Positions 1 to 8,235 of a DNA stretch of 39,219 nucleotides are shown piece by piece; the stretch's first letter is position 1, and every line of letters begins with the position of its first letter. Location: positions 1-39,219 of the forward strand of contig NZ_JAQLFL010000016.1 in NCBI RefSeq assembly GCF_028206995.1, written 5' to 3'. The notes beneath the pieces are model-generated. The model ran no database searches and had not been told where the DNA came from. It saw nothing but the letters and a program-made list of their open reading frames with translations. Both the position numbers and the translations under genes were made by a program. Source of the DNA: Collinsella aerofaciens (GTDB taxonomy: Bacteria; Actinomycetota; Coriobacteriia; Coriobacteriales; Coriobacteriaceae).

Positions 1-77
1 CCGAACCCGGAAGCTAAGCCCCATCGCGCCGAGAGTACTGCGGGGTCGGCCCGTGGGAGGCCAGGGCGCCGCTGACC
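1..77 (+). rRNA. rrf: 5S ribosomal RNA, 3' part
   Basis: The window opens inside a 5S rRNA gene. The stretch CCGAACCCGGAAGCTAAG followed by the GAGAGTACTGC loop-E region is the conserved middle of bacterial 5S rRNA, and the GGGCGCCGCTGACC end is the strand that closes helix I. The 5' part lies outside the window, so the rRNA operon runs left to right into it. The exact 3' end is estimated. Confidence 0.93.
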
Positions 78-111
78 AGTGGACGGCACCGAGCCGTACG
101 CTTGAACTGAG

Positions 112-143
112 AAGGGGGAGGCCTCGCGGCCTCCCCCTTTTTT
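112..143 (+). terminator. Rho-independent terminator of the rRNA operon
   Basis: A perfect GGGGGAGGCC / GGCCTCCCCC stem with a TCGC loop is followed by six T residues. It lies about 35 bases after the 5S rRNA end and is a textbook intrinsic terminator. Confidence 0.95.
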
Positions 144-207
144 GCGTTTACGGGGCGTAAATGACTCTATTACACCAGACGATCTTATCGTTTTTGGTAT
201 TGAGCCT

Positions 208-675
208 TTATTTAAAGAAGATAAATCGAATAATAAGGGCAACTGCTATGGCCACAATGATCAAAAGCAGGATTGCCAGTCGATGTTGCTTGCGTCTTTT
301 ACTTGACGAAACGAAGATTGATTTTCCTTGTTTTGGCGTCTCGAGATAACGAGCCGAATGCGTTAAGGTTTGCTTTGGTCGTGGACCTCTTTGTTGATGG
401 GCGGCGGATGCTTTCAGTGGCTCCTCACTAGCTGCGCTGTTTTTAGATAATGGTGCGTCTTTCAGATATACAGGGTCTCCCGAGGCGACGCCCATATGTT
501 TACGCCCCGTTTGGGCATCCTCGAGTGTTTGATATCGATTTCTCGTCACATACTCGGGCTCCGGATCATTAATGGGCTCTTGCGAGATGTGGGGGCGATG
601 GAACCGTGGCGGCTGCGTGGAAGAATCTTCCCCCTGCGTCGGCATAAACATTTTGTTCTGGTTTTGGTCGTCCAT
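208..675 (-). CDS. hypothetical tail-anchored membrane protein
   Basis: A 155-residue protein I do not recognise. Residues 1 to about 125 are polar and low in complexity (rich in Q, P, S, K and R), with no visible domain. The last 25 residues form one strongly hydrophobic helix (LAILLLIIVAIAVALIIRFIFF) preceded by the basic cluster SSKRRKQHR, so the likely topology is cytoplasmic N-terminus with a C-terminal membrane anchor. The start is supported by AAAGGG four bases before the ATG and by a TACAAT -10 box 40 bases upstream. G+C is visibly lower than in neighbouring genes. The gene is convergent with the rRNA operon and divergent from hsp20. Function is unknown. Confidence 0.7.
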   Translation of the reverse strand: MDDQNQNKMFMPTQGEDSSTQPPRFHRPHISQEPINDPEPEYVTRNRYQTLEDAQTGRKHMGVASGDPVYLKDAPLSKNSAASEEPLKASAAHQQRGPRPKQTLTHSARYLETPKQGKSIFVSSSKRRKQHRLAILLLIIVAIAVALIIRFIFFK

Positions 676-714
676 GATGCCCTTTAGCTCGTTACCAACA
701 ACGTGTACGCGCTC

Positions 715-720
715 ATTGTA
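715..720 (-). promoter_or_regulatory. candidate -10 box (TACAAT) of the tail-anchored protein gene
   Basis: Reads TACAAT on the minus strand, 40 bases from the start codon. The same hexamer lies at a comparable distance before several other genes here. No good -35 is visible. Confidence 0.45.
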
Positions 721-767
721 AGCCCCTTGTTATTTGTAGCTGGGGACATACTCGGTATTTAAGCTCT

Positions 768-816
768 GGTTCAAAGAACCTTAACCTTCCTAAAACCTGA
801 GTCACACGCACTTAGA
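768..816 (+). promoter_or_regulatory. two inverted repeats upstream of hsp20 (possible stress operator)
   Basis: A perfect GGTTC-AAA-GAACC palindrome lies at 768-780. At 796-816 is CCTGAGT-N7-ACTTAGA, which has the spacing of the HspR-binding HAIR element (CTTGAGT-N7-ACTCAAG). Its left half differs at one base and its right half at three. The position, 140-185 bases before an Hsp20 gene, fits stress control, but the HAIR match is weak. Confidence 0.3.
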
Positions 817-952
817 TATGCTTATAGTACTGGACTCAAAAAACTTTATAGTCGATGTATATATGAGCACTGGGTGGGCATATATAAGAGCGTCAAAAGA
901 AGTCCCAGTCACCTGGAAGATGACTCGGCAGTCCTATAAAGGAGTGGTAAAC

Positions 953-1384
953 ATGGCAAGCATGGTTCCTTATCGTTCGGTTTTTGGCGTTCGTCCCTCT
1001 GCAAGCTCGCTGTTCGATCTGTTTGATGATATGAGCGACCTAGCGAACAGCTCGATTGCCTCTAAGGCGTTCCCCGTTGACGTTGAGGATAAGGGCGATG
1101 GCTATGAGGTCAAGGCTTATCTGACCGGCGTCGCCAAGGACGATATCGATGTCGAGCTTAACGAGGGCCGTCTGTCCATTAGCGTGAATGTCGAGGAAGA
1201 CGAGGAGAACGAGGGCAAGAACTTCCTGCAGAAGGAGTTCAGCTCGTACAGCGCGACGCGTGGCGTGTATCTTAAGGACGCTTCGAGCGAGGGCCTCTCG
1301 GCTAAGTACGCTGACGGCATCCTGACCGTTACGGTTCCCAAGATCGTCGAGAAGAAGAACGTTACGAAGATCTCCATCGAATAA
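953..1384 (+). CDS. Hsp20/alpha-crystallin small heat shock protein
   Basis: An ATP-independent cytoplasmic holdase chaperone of 143 residues. A short N-terminal arm (about 1-35) containing SSLFDLFDDM precedes an alpha-crystallin domain (about 37-140). That domain starts at FPVDVEDKGDGYEVKAYLTG and carries the family pattern of a LSISV strand, then LPKD-like and ADGILTVTVPK near the end. The C-terminal tail ends KISIE, an I-x-I motif typical of oligomer contacts. The start at 953 was chosen because AAAGGAG sits directly upstream (AAAGGAGTGGTAAAC-ATG). An in-frame extension to 818 has no ribosome site and a non-family sequence. It is monocistronic, with its own terminator. Confidence 0.93.
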   Translation: MASMVPYRSVFGVRPSASSLFDLFDDMSDLANSSIASKAFPVDVEDKGDGYEVKAYLTGVAKDDIDVELNEGRLSISVNVEEDEENEGKNFLQKEFSSYSATRGVYLKDASSEGLSAKYADGILTVTVPKIVEKKNVTKISIE

Positions 1385-1417
1385 CTTCGTTGGTGTTCTT
1401 CGCTATTAAAAGACAAC

Positions 1418-1451
1418 AAAAGGGGCTGGGAAGCGATTTCCGGCCCCTTTT
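1418..1451. terminator. bidirectional terminator between hsp20 and walJ-like gene
   Basis: The stem AAAAGGGGC / GCCCCTTTT has A and T tracts on both sides and lies between two convergent genes. Confidence 0.8.
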
Positions 1452-1466
1452 GCTGTTTAGGACAGT

Positions 1467-2276
1467 CTATTGAATGGTTGCTGGCCGATACTGGCTTGCG
1501 GGGCGTATCGAGAGTTTTCGCGATCCTTGGAGAAGGGTTGCGGAGCTGCCGAGCTCGTCATCCAGGGTTGCGGCCAGAGCTTTGGCATAGCTTTTGACGG
1601 TAAGGCTCGGACGATTGTTATCTTGGCTGATATGCATGGCAATGAGCTGTTCGGTGCGATCGGTAACAAGTTCGCGCGCGGCTTCGGCGGCTTGGCCATT
1701 GGAGAGGTGTCCCCTTTCAGACAGGATGCGCTCCTGAAGAAAGCGGGGATATTCTCCCTCGCGCAGCATGGTCACATCGTGGTTGCTTTCGAGTGCGAGG
1801 ACTCGACAATCTTTGAGGGTGTTCATGGCTTGGCTCGATAGCTCTCCGGTGTCGGTGGCAAAGCCGATGGAATCATCGAGAGCATTGAATCGATAGCCGA
1901 CTGGATTGATGACATCGTGTGACGTTGAGTAGGTTTGCACGTGGATGCCGGCAAAGGATAGGGTGTCACCGGGATCGAATTCCTCGACAGGCAGATGCGA
2001 AAGATTTTCTTTGCTCGAAAGAGTGCCCCTGCTGGCAAAGAGGGGGCCGTGCCAGTGCTTGCACCAGACATCGAGGCCCTTGATGTGATCGCTATGCTCA
2101 TGAGTAATGAGAAGAGCCGAGACGTTGTCTGCCGAGAGCCCCAGTTCTGCCATGCGCTTTAATGTCTCGCGGCGAGACAGTCCGTCATCGACCATAATGA
2201 GCCCCTGCGGGCCCTCGATGAGTGCGCAGTTGCCTTTAGAGCCACTGCCGAGGATATGAAGGTGCAGGCAAGACAT
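1467..2276 (-). CDS. MBL-fold metallo-hydrolase, WalJ/YycJ family
   Basis: A 269-residue beta-lactamase-fold hydrolase, close to the usual 260-270 of YycJ/WalJ proteins. The N-terminus (LGSGSKGNCALIE) is the family signature. The di-metal site shows THEHSDH (H59, H61, D63, H64), a TSHD motif near residue 119, a FATDTGE motif and a late MHISQDNN. In Firmicutes the family sits beside walRK and is linked to cell-wall and DNA-repair phenotypes. Here there is no two-component pair next to it, so the physiological role cannot be assigned. It is monocistronic on the minus strand, convergent with hsp20 and divergent from tilS. The start ATG is followed directly by the family's first beta strand. Confidence 0.9.
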   Translation of the reverse strand: MSCLHLHILGSGSKGNCALIEGPQGLIMVDDGLSRRETLKRMAELGLSADNVSALLITHEHSDHIKGLDVWCKHWHGPLFASRGTLSSKENLSHLPVEEFDPGDTLSFAGIHVQTYSTSHDVINPVGYRFNALDDSIGFATDTGELSSQAMNTLKDCRVLALESNHDVTMLREGEYPRFLQERILSERGHLSNGQAAEAARELVTDRTEQLIAMHISQDNNRPSLTVKSYAKALAATLDDELGSSATLLQGSRKLSIRPASQYRPATIQ

Positions 2277-2324
2277 AAGATTCCAAAGGATACAATGGGT
2301 GCGGACGAATAAAGGAGGAAGCGA

Positions 2325-3863
2325 ATGCCAACGGTATCACAGCATTACGGACACCATGCCGTGCCTGGGGCAGTCGATGAGACCCGGACGAGGCAGCAGG
2401 CAGCTCCTGTCGTGCTCATGGTATCAGGCGGCGCGGACTCGACGGCGCTGCTTCTTATGGCGTGCACATCAAAGCTGGATATCCAAGACGGACGCGGTGT
2501 TGCCCCCATTGCTCGCGAGCGCCTGCATGTGCTGCATGTAAACCATCATCTGCGCGGCAAGGCGTCCGATGGCGACGAGGCCTTTGTGCGTGAGCTCTGC
2601 GCGCAATATGGTTTACCGCTGTGTGTGGAGCACGCTTATTTTGATGGGGAGTCGGGCAATATTGAGGCCGCGGCCCGCGAGGTGCGCTATGCCGCGGCGC
2701 GGAGGTATGTTCGCGAACTCTGCGCCCAGACGGGGGCACCGCGAACGGCGGCTCGTATCTGCACCGCGCACACGTCTTCGGATCGCGCGGAAACGTTTTT
2801 GATGAACGCGATTAAGGGTTCGGGGCCCGCTGGTCTATCGAGCATTCCTCGCCGGAGGAATATCGTGGTGCGTCCCTTGCTCGACCTAACTCATGGCGAG
2901 CTCGTGGGCTATCTACAGGTACATGGTCAGCCGTGGCGTGAAGACGAGAGCAATGAGGATATCTCGTATCTGCGAAACTACGTGCGCCATCGAGTAATGC
3001 CAGTGGTGGCGCAGCGCAACGCGAGCATCTGCAAGACGATTGGCGCCGCCTGCGAGATCTTAGGCGATGAGGACGCGTTTTTGTCTCAGCTTTCGGCACA
3101 GGCGTTTCGAAGCTGTTTGCGCAAAGAGGCAGCGGGTGCGCTGGTGCTCGATGCCAGGCGCCTGGCTGCGGCCGAGGTGGTAATCGCGCGGCGCATCGTG
3201 CGACTGGCGATTAAGCGCATCGATCCGGACGCTCGTCCCGAGATGCGACATGTGGAGCGAGTCCTTTCCTGCGTTGCCGAGGGCACCGGCTCGGTCACGC
3301 TTCCGGCGGGGATTGACGCACGCATTGAGTTTGGCATGCTGGCGTTTAAGGCGCCGGCGGCTCGCGAGGGCCTGGTCGCGGACTGGGTTACCGTACCCGG
3401 TCGTTTGCCGTTGGGCGGGGGACGTATGCTGGTCACAGAACCGATGGCTGTTGAGCCGGGATGCGATATCGTGCGCCGCGCCCGTGAGCTTGCGGCTGCC
3501 GGGGAAGTGACAGCTTTGGTAGACGCGGCTGCCCTGGGTTTTGCCGACAGCGATAGTGAGCGGATCCTGTCGGGCTCGCGTGGCGAGATCCCTGCCGAGG
3601 CGCGATTGGCGCGCCTGTGGGTGGACGGTCCCGCGCCGGGAGACGTGATGTGCCCGTTAGGGATGAGTGGCCGAAGCAAGAAAGTATCCGATTTGCTAGG
3701 TGAGGCTCGCATTCCCGTTTCCGAGCGCGCCGGCGTGCCCATGGTGAGGACGGCGCCGGGGGGTGCCGTGGTGTGGGTCGCCGGAGTTCGCGCGGACGAG
3801 CGTTTTAAGTGCACGGCCGCAACGCGCGTGGCATATCTGCTCCGCGTGGTCGATGCGGAATAG
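2325..3863 (+). CDS. tilS: tRNA(Ile)-lysidine synthase
   Basis: Uses ATP and lysine to convert C34 of the CAU-anticodon tRNA-Ile to lysidine, so that it reads AUA and is charged with isoleucine. The protein is 512 residues. An N-type ATP pyrophosphatase loop SGGADS is at 34-39, and the HVNHHLRG motif follows about 40 residues later (strand-loop of the PP-loop fold). Next come the CTAHTSSDRAETFLMN and GSGPAGLSSIPRRRN motifs characteristic of TilS. The C-terminal TilS domain includes PGDVMCPLGMSGRSKKVSDLLGEARIP near 445-470. It is longer than the E. coli enzyme (about 430). GGAGGAAGCG precedes the ATG. It is first in the conserved tilS-hpt-ftsH order. Confidence 0.96.
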   Translation: MPTVSQHYGHHAVPGAVDETRTRQQAAPVVLMVSGGADSTALLLMACTSKLDIQDGRGVAPIARERLHVLHVNHHLRGKASDGDEAFVRELCAQYGLPLCVEHAYFDGESGNIEAAAREVRYAAARRYVRELCAQTGAPRTAARICTAHTSSDRAETFLMNAIKGSGPAGLSSIPRRRNIVVRPLLDLTHGELVGYLQVHGQPWREDESNEDISYLRNYVRHRVMPVVAQRNASICKTIGAACEILGDEDAFLSQLSAQAFRSCLRKEAAGALVLDARRLAAAEVVIARRIVRLAIKRIDPDARPEMRHVERVLSCVAEGTGSVTLPAGIDARIEFGMLAFKAPAAREGLVADWVTVPGRLPLGGGRMLVTEPMAVEPGCDIVRRARELAAAGEVTALVDAAALGFADSDSERILSGSRGEIPAEARLARLWVDGPAPGDVMCPLGMSGRSKKVSDLLGEARIPVSERAGVPMVRTAPGGAVVWVAGVRADERFKCTAATRVAYLLRVVDAE

Positions 3864-3914
3864 CGTCCCACGCCTGCTATTCTGTGCGACGTTGACGGTA
3901 TTCCCGCGCTGATG

Positions 3915-3945
3915 GCGCACGGGCTGGTAAATTTACCCCGTGCGC
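3915..3945. promoter_or_regulatory. long palindrome between tilS and hpt, just before a candidate -10 box
   Basis: GCGCACGG and CCGTGCGC flank a perfect GGTAAATTTACC palindrome (3926-3937), giving an extended hairpin. It has no T tract, so it is a poor terminator. A TAGAAT hexamer follows at 3949-3954, about 57 bases before hpt. An operator or transcript-end structure is possible. Confidence 0.4.
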
Positions 3946-4010
3946 TGCTAGAATGTGTAGTTCGCGTCCATACGGCGGTGTGTGGGCGATAAGCACAAGA
4001 AAGGGTTGTC

Positions 4011-4559
4011 ATGACTTCTCAACATCCGGATATCGAGAAGGTTCTGTTCACGCAGGAGGATATCGACGGTATCGTCTCTCGCCTGGGCGAGGAGATTACG
4101 CGCGACTACGCGGGTAAGGATCTGGTGCTGATTGCGGTCCTGCGCGGCGCCGTGGTCTTTATGGGCGACCTGATGCGTAAGATCGAGCTGCCGACCAACA
4201 TCGATTTCATGGCTGTTTCGAGCTACGGCGACGGTGTGAAGTCCTCGGGTATCGTGCGTATCATTAAGGACCTGGATATCGACATCCGCGGTCGCGACGT
4301 GCTGATCGTCGAGGACATTCTGGACTCGGGCCTGACGCTCAAGTATCTGATGAAGAACCTCGAGAGCCGCAAGCCCGCTTCTCTGGAGGTCGCCGCCTTC
4401 CTGTGGAAGGACGTTGAGGACCGCGTCTCGGCCATCACGCCCAAGTATGTTGGAACCCATTGCCCCGATGCCTTTGTGGTGGGCTACGGCCTCGACTATG
4501 CCGAGCGCTATCGCAACCTTCCGTATCTGGGCATTTTGAAACCGGAGGTTTATTCGTAA
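4011..4559 (+). CDS. hpt: hypoxanthine phosphoribosyltransferase
   Basis: Purine salvage enzyme that transfers ribose-5-phosphate from PRPP to hypoxanthine or guanine, giving IMP or GMP in the cytosol. At 182 residues it is normal for the bacterial family. The PRPP-binding loop DVLIVEDILDSGLTL spans about residues 96-110. The flexible-loop region SSYGDGVKSSG is near 70-80, and the C-terminal base-binding part contains FVVGYGLDYAERYRNLPYLGIL. A Shine-Dalgarno-like AAAGGG lies upstream. It is followed by ftsH after a single base, with the ftsH ribosome site inside the hpt end, so the two genes are probably translationally coupled. Confidence 0.97.
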   Translation: MTSQHPDIEKVLFTQEDIDGIVSRLGEEITRDYAGKDLVLIAVLRGAVVFMGDLMRKIELPTNIDFMAVSSYGDGVKSSGIVRIIKDLDIDIRGRDVLIVEDILDSGLTLKYLMKNLESRKPASLEVAAFLWKDVEDRVSAITPKYVGTHCPDAFVVGYGLDYAERYRNLPYLGILKPEVYS

Positions 4560-4560
4560 G

Positions 4561-6696
4561 ATGCCCGACGACCGTAACGACAACAATTCCCAGACTCCCC
4601 GGGACCCAAAGATCCCGGGGATGCCCGGAGGCAAGAAGCCCACGCGTACGGGCTGGCTGTATTTTATTTTGGCTTGCGCGCTTCTGGGCTATGCCTTCTT
4701 TAATATGGGTTCCGGCTTTGCCAGCTCCAGCAATACCGTTAAGCTCGCGACGAGCGAGATGGTCAGCGCCATCAAGCAGGATTGCGTCGAAGATCTGACC
4801 TATACGGTTCAAGACGGAAGCGTGACGGGTCATTACTGGAAGACAAAAAAGGACAAGGGCGATACGAGCGAGCTCAAGAGCTTCTCTTCGACCTATGTCG
4901 GCTCCGATTCGCTTGCCGAGCTCATGGCGGAGCACCCCGATACCAAGTACATCGTCAACACCAACGATCCCGATTTTTGGGGCGACTTGGCGATGAGTGT
5001 GCTTCCGACGATCGCCCTTATCGCCATCATGTTCTACTTTATGCGCCAGATGATGGGCGCCAACAACAGGAACATGCAGTTTGGCAAGACCAACGCCAAG
5101 ACCAACGAGGCCACACGCCCCAAGGTCAAGTTTGAAGACGTTGCCGGAGTGGACGAGGCAGTCGAGGAGCTCGAGGAGATCCGTGACTTTTTGAGCGATC
5201 CGGATCGCTATCGCAAGCTGGGCGCCAAGATCCCGCGTGGCGTGTTGCTGGTTGGCCCTCCGGGCACCGGTAAAACGCTGCTGGCCAAGGCCGTTGCCGG
5301 CGAGGCGGGCGTGCCGTTCTTTAGCATCTCGGGTTCCGACTTTGTCGAGATGTTCGTAGGTGTCGGCGCCAGCCGTGTGCGTGACCTCTTTAAGGAGGCC
5401 AAGTCCCAGGCCCCGTCGATCATCTTCATCGATGAGATCGATGCCGTGGGACGTCAGCGCGGAGCTGGCTTGGGCGGCGGTCACGACGAGCGCGAGCAGA
5501 CGCTCAACCAGCTGCTGGTCGAGATGGACGGCTTTGAGGAAAGCGAGTCGGTCATCCTGATCGCCGCCACCAACCGCCCCGACATTCTGGATCCGGCGCT
5601 GCTGCGTCCCGGTCGTTTTGACCGTCAGGTTACGGTCGACCGTCCGGATGTGAAGGGCCGCGAGCAGATCTTGCGCGTGCATGCCGAGAACAAGCCGATG
5701 GACGAGGACGTTAAGTTTGAGAAGCTCGCCCAGATGACCGTTGGCTTCACTGGTGCCGATCTGGCAAATCTGCTCAACGAGTCTGCGCTGTTGGCTGCCC
5801 GCCGCCATCGTTCCGTGATCTCGATGGACGAGGTCGAGGAATCGATGGAGCGCGTGATTGCCGGACCGCAGCGCAAGGGTCGCGTGATGACCGAGGCCGA
5901 GCGCACCACGATTGCCTACCACGAGAGCGGTCACGCCCTGGTGGGTCACATCCTGGAGCACTCCGATCCGGTCCACAAGATCTCGATCGTCAGCCGTGGC
6001 CAGGCGCTGGGCTACACGCTGCAGCTTCCGCAGGAGGACCACTTCCTCAAGACCAAGAACGAGATGCTCGACGAGCTCGCCGTGTTCTTGGGCGGTCGCG
6101 TTGCCGAGGAGCTCATGTGCGATGACATCACGTCGGGCGCGAGCAACGATCTGGAGCGCGCAACCAAGATGGCGCGCGAGATGGTCACGCGCCTGGGCAT
6201 GAGCGAGGAGCTGGGCACGCAAGTGTTTGGCGAGGCGCAACATCAGGTGTTCCTTGGTCGCGATTACGCCGATCACCAGGATTACTCCGAGGAGACGGCG
6301 CGCCGCATCGATATCGAGGTCCAGCGCATTATGCGTGAGGCCCATCGTCGTGCGGTCGAGATTCTGGACGCCCGTCGCGATCAGCTCGATCTGATGGCGA
6401 AGGTGCTGCTTGAGCGCGAGACCGTCGAGGGCGACGCCGTGAACGCCCTGCTCGACAACGAGTGGAATGCCCACCTTGAGCGCGAGGGCGATATCCTGGC
6501 GGCCAAGGAGGAGCGCAATGCCAAGGCGGCCGGCATGCCGACCAAGAAGCGCGTGCCTCGAATGAGCGAGGAGGAGCTGGCGGCTGATGCCGCGGCCTTT
6601 GCGCAGGCGGCCATGCAGGAGGATGCCGAAGCCGCATCCGATGATGCTGACGATGACCATGCCGTCGTCGATGCCGACACCGACGCCGACAAATAG
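4561..6696 (+). CDS. ftsH: ATP-dependent zinc metalloprotease FtsH
   Basis: Membrane-bound AAA+ protease that extracts and degrades membrane and unstable cytosolic proteins as a hexamer. It is 711 residues. TM helix 1 is at about 31-48, an extracytoplasmic domain follows, and TM helix 2 is at about 143-161. The AAA+ domain has Walker A GPPGTGKT (232-239), the pore motif MFVGVGA (264-270), Walker B IIFIDEID (287-294) and the second region of homology up to RPGRFDR. The zinc site HESGH is at 454-458. The C-terminus ends in a highly acidic Asp/Ala-rich tail, which is common in actinobacterial FtsH. GGAGG lies at the hpt end, one base separates the two genes, and an intrinsic terminator follows. 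Confidence 0.98.
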   Translation: MPDDRNDNNSQTPRDPKIPGMPGGKKPTRTGWLYFILACALLGYAFFNMGSGFASSSNTVKLATSEMVSAIKQDCVEDLTYTVQDGSVTGHYWKTKKDKGDTSELKSFSSTYVGSDSLAELMAEHPDTKYIVNTNDPDFWGDLAMSVLPTIALIAIMFYFMRQMMGANNRNMQFGKTNAKTNEATRPKVKFEDVAGVDEAVEELEEIRDFLSDPDRYRKLGAKIPRGVLLVGPPGTGKTLLAKAVAGEAGVPFFSISGSDFVEMFVGVGASRVRDLFKEAKSQAPSIIFIDEIDAVGRQRGAGLGGGHDEREQTLNQLLVEMDGFEESESVILIAATNRPDILDPALLRPGRFDRQVTVDRPDVKGREQILRVHAENKPMDEDVKFEKLAQMTVGFTGADLANLLNESALLAARRHRSVISMDEVEESMERVIAGPQRKGRVMTEAERTTIAYHESGHALVGHILEHSDPVHKISIVSRGQALGYTLQLPQEDHFLKTKNEMLDELAVFLGGRVAEELMCDDITSGASNDLERATKMAREMVTRLGMSEELGTQVFGEAQHQVFLGRDYADHQDYSEETARRIDIEVQRIMREAHRRAVEILDARRDQLDLMAKVLLERETVEGDAVNALLDNEWNAHLEREGDILAAKEERNAKAAGMPTKKRVPRMSEEELAADAAAFAQAAMQEDAEAASDDADDDHAVVDADTDADK

Positions 6697-6707
6697 TCTT
6701 TGTGGCG

Positions 6708-6743
6708 AAAGCCTCCGCGGGGAAACCTGCGGAGGCTTTTTCT
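6708..6743 (+). terminator. ftsH terminator
   Basis: The stem AAGCCTCCGC / GCGGAGGCTT has a GGGAAACCT-type loop and is followed by TTTTCTTTT. It ends the tilS-hpt-ftsH run. Confidence 0.9.
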
Positions 6744-6765
6744 TTTGAGCGATATGGGGCCGTCT

Positions 6766-6825
6766 GTTGATTGGGGACAGACTTAAATGAGCGTTTTCAC
6801 GCATTTAAGTCTGTCCCCAATCAAC
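6766..6825. repeat. 24-bp perfect inverted repeat of the GGGACAG family
   Basis: Arms of 24 bases (6766-6789 and 6802-6825) are exact reverse complements: GTTGATTGGGGACAGACTTA followed by AATG. A 12-base loop AGCGTTTTCACG lies between them. It carries the GGGACAG core in both arms. It sits between the ftsH terminator and the next promoter. Confidence 0.9.
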
Positions 6826-6855
6826 ATTGCTGCGGCACTTTGCTCGGCTAAAGCG

Positions 6856-6861
6856 TACAAT
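6856..6861 (+). promoter_or_regulatory. candidate -10 box of the aminotransferase gene
   Basis: TACAAT lies 24 bases before the chosen ATG at 6886. A clear -35 is not visible. Confidence 0.45.
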
Positions 6862-6885
6862 AGCGCCTATGCGAAAGGGGAACAG

Positions 6886-8070
6886 ATGATCAACGAAACT
6901 ATGTATGCTCGCGGTGCGGAAAGCTCCATCATCCGTGAGATTTTTAGCTATGGCCTTGAGCGCAAGGCGCAGATCGGTGCGGAAAACGTATTCGATTTTT
7001 CGCTGGGCAATCCGAGCGTTCCGGCACCCGCTGCTGTGGCGGAGTCCATTAAGAAGGCCCTGGAGCTGCCGAGCGACCAGCTGCACGGCTACACGCCCGC
7101 ACCGGGCCTGCCGCAATGTCGTGCCGCTGTGGCCGAATCGCTCAACCGCCGCTTTGGCACGAGCTATGAGGGCAAAGACGTCTTTATGACGGTGGGTGCC
7201 GCGGCTTCGCTCACCTGCGCGCTCAACGCCGTTACGAATCCGGGCGACGAGGTTATTGTTATCGCCCCGTACTTTCCGGAGTATCGCGTTTGGATTGAGA
7301 AGGCCGGCTGCACGTGTGTCGAGGCGCTTGCCAACGAGGACACATTCCAGCTGAGCGTGGATAACGTATTCAAGGCGATCACCGACAAGACGGCAGCCGT
7401 CATTATCGACTCGCCCAACAACCCGACCGGTGCCGTATATACGCGCGACACGCTGACGCGACTGGCCAATGTTCTGCGCGAGGCCAACGCTCAGCGCGAT
7501 CCCGAGAATCCGATTATGCTCATCTCGGATGAGCCGTACCGCGAGATCGTGTACGGTGCCGAGGTGCCTTGGGTGCCCTCGATCTACGAGCACACCATCG
7601 TGTGCTACTCGTATTCCAAGTCGCTGTCGCTGCCGGGTGAGCGCGTGGGGTGGATCTTGGTTCCCAACACCAATCCGCAGGCTGCCCGTCTGATGCCGGC
7701 CGTTGCCGGTGCCGCCCGTACGCTGGGCTTCGTGTGCGCGCCGGCGCTCTTTCAGCGCGTAATTATCGACTGCATCGATGAGCCGAGTGACGTTGAGGCC
7801 TATGCACGCAACCGCACCGCGCTTACCGACGCACTAGCGGAGTATGGCTACACCTATGTTGAGCCGGATGGCGCGTTCTACCTATGGGTGAAAGCATTGG
7901 AGCCCGATGCGAATGCGTTTTGCGAGCGCGCAAAGAAGTATGAGTTGCTTGCGGTTCCCTCGGACAGCTTTGGTATGCCGGGTTGGTTCCGCCTGGGCTA
8001 TTGCGTGAGCTACGAAACGATTGTCAATTCGTTACCCGCTTGGAAACAGTTGGCGGACGAGTATCGTTAA
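6886..8070 (+). CDS. class I pyridoxal-phosphate aminotransferase (AspC-like)
   Basis: Fold-type I PLP enzyme of 394 residues that transfers an amino group between an amino acid and a 2-oxo acid. The substrate cannot be read from sequence, but the family suggests aspartate, alanine or aromatic amino acids. Visible motifs are the early SLGNPS turn, NNPTG at 178-182, SDEPY with D215 and Y218 contacting PLP, and the Schiff-base lysine K245 in YSYSKSLSLPGERVGW. A start at 6886 follows GAAAGGGGAACAG and TACAAT. An in-frame extension to 6787 was rejected because it runs through the inverted repeat at 6766-6825. A hairpin without a T tract follows the stop. Confidence 0.93.
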   Translation: MINETMYARGAESSIIREIFSYGLERKAQIGAENVFDFSLGNPSVPAPAAVAESIKKALELPSDQLHGYTPAPGLPQCRAAVAESLNRRFGTSYEGKDVFMTVGAAASLTCALNAVTNPGDEVIVIAPYFPEYRVWIEKAGCTCVEALANEDTFQLSVDNVFKAITDKTAAVIIDSPNNPTGAVYTRDTLTRLANVLREANAQRDPENPIMLISDEPYREIVYGAEVPWVPSIYEHTIVCYSYSKSLSLPGERVGWILVPNTNPQAARLMPAVAGAARTLGFVCAPALFQRVIIDCIDEPSDVEAYARNRTALTDALAEYGYTYVEPDGAFYLWVKALEPDANAFCERAKKYELLAVPSDSFGMPGWFRLGYCVSYETIVNSLPAWKQLADEYR

Positions 8071-8105
8071 AAGTAAAGCGCTCTGCCTACAATGTTTTAC
8101 GTGAA

Positions 8106-8134
8106 ACGGGGTTTGGTGTTAAGCCGGACCCCGT
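8106..8134 (+). promoter_or_regulatory. stem-loop between aminotransferase and PHP genes
   Basis: ACGGGGT (8106-8112) pairs with ACCCCGT (8128-8134). There is no T tract. A TACAAT hexamer precedes it at 8088-8093, so it could be the start of a second, longer leader for the PHP gene or a weak transcript end. Confidence 0.3.
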
Positions 8135-8192
8135 TGTCATGGACGTTGTGTCTTTGGGATGGAGTGGTTTTACGACTATCGAAGGCTATGCG

Positions 8193-8198
8193 TACAAT
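8193..8198 (+). promoter_or_regulatory. candidate -10 box of the PHP gene
   Basis: TACAAT lies 37 bases before the ATG at 8236. TTTACG at about 18 bases upstream is a possible weak -35. Confidence 0.45.
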
Positions 8199-8235
8199 GA
8201 ATATAAGCGACGGCCGTGCCAGATAAGGAGATCTG

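Noticed and set aside
818..952. 45-codon N-terminal extension of Hsp20
   Set aside because: No ribosome site at 818, and a perfect one just before 953, where the family sequence begins.
4435..6804. 789-codon minus-strand open frame opposite ftsH
   Set aside because: It mirrors the ftsH coding sequence. Long antisense frames are common in G+C-rich genes with strong third-position bias. Its translation is His/Leu/Gly/Arg-rich, has no family motif, and no ribosome site fits.
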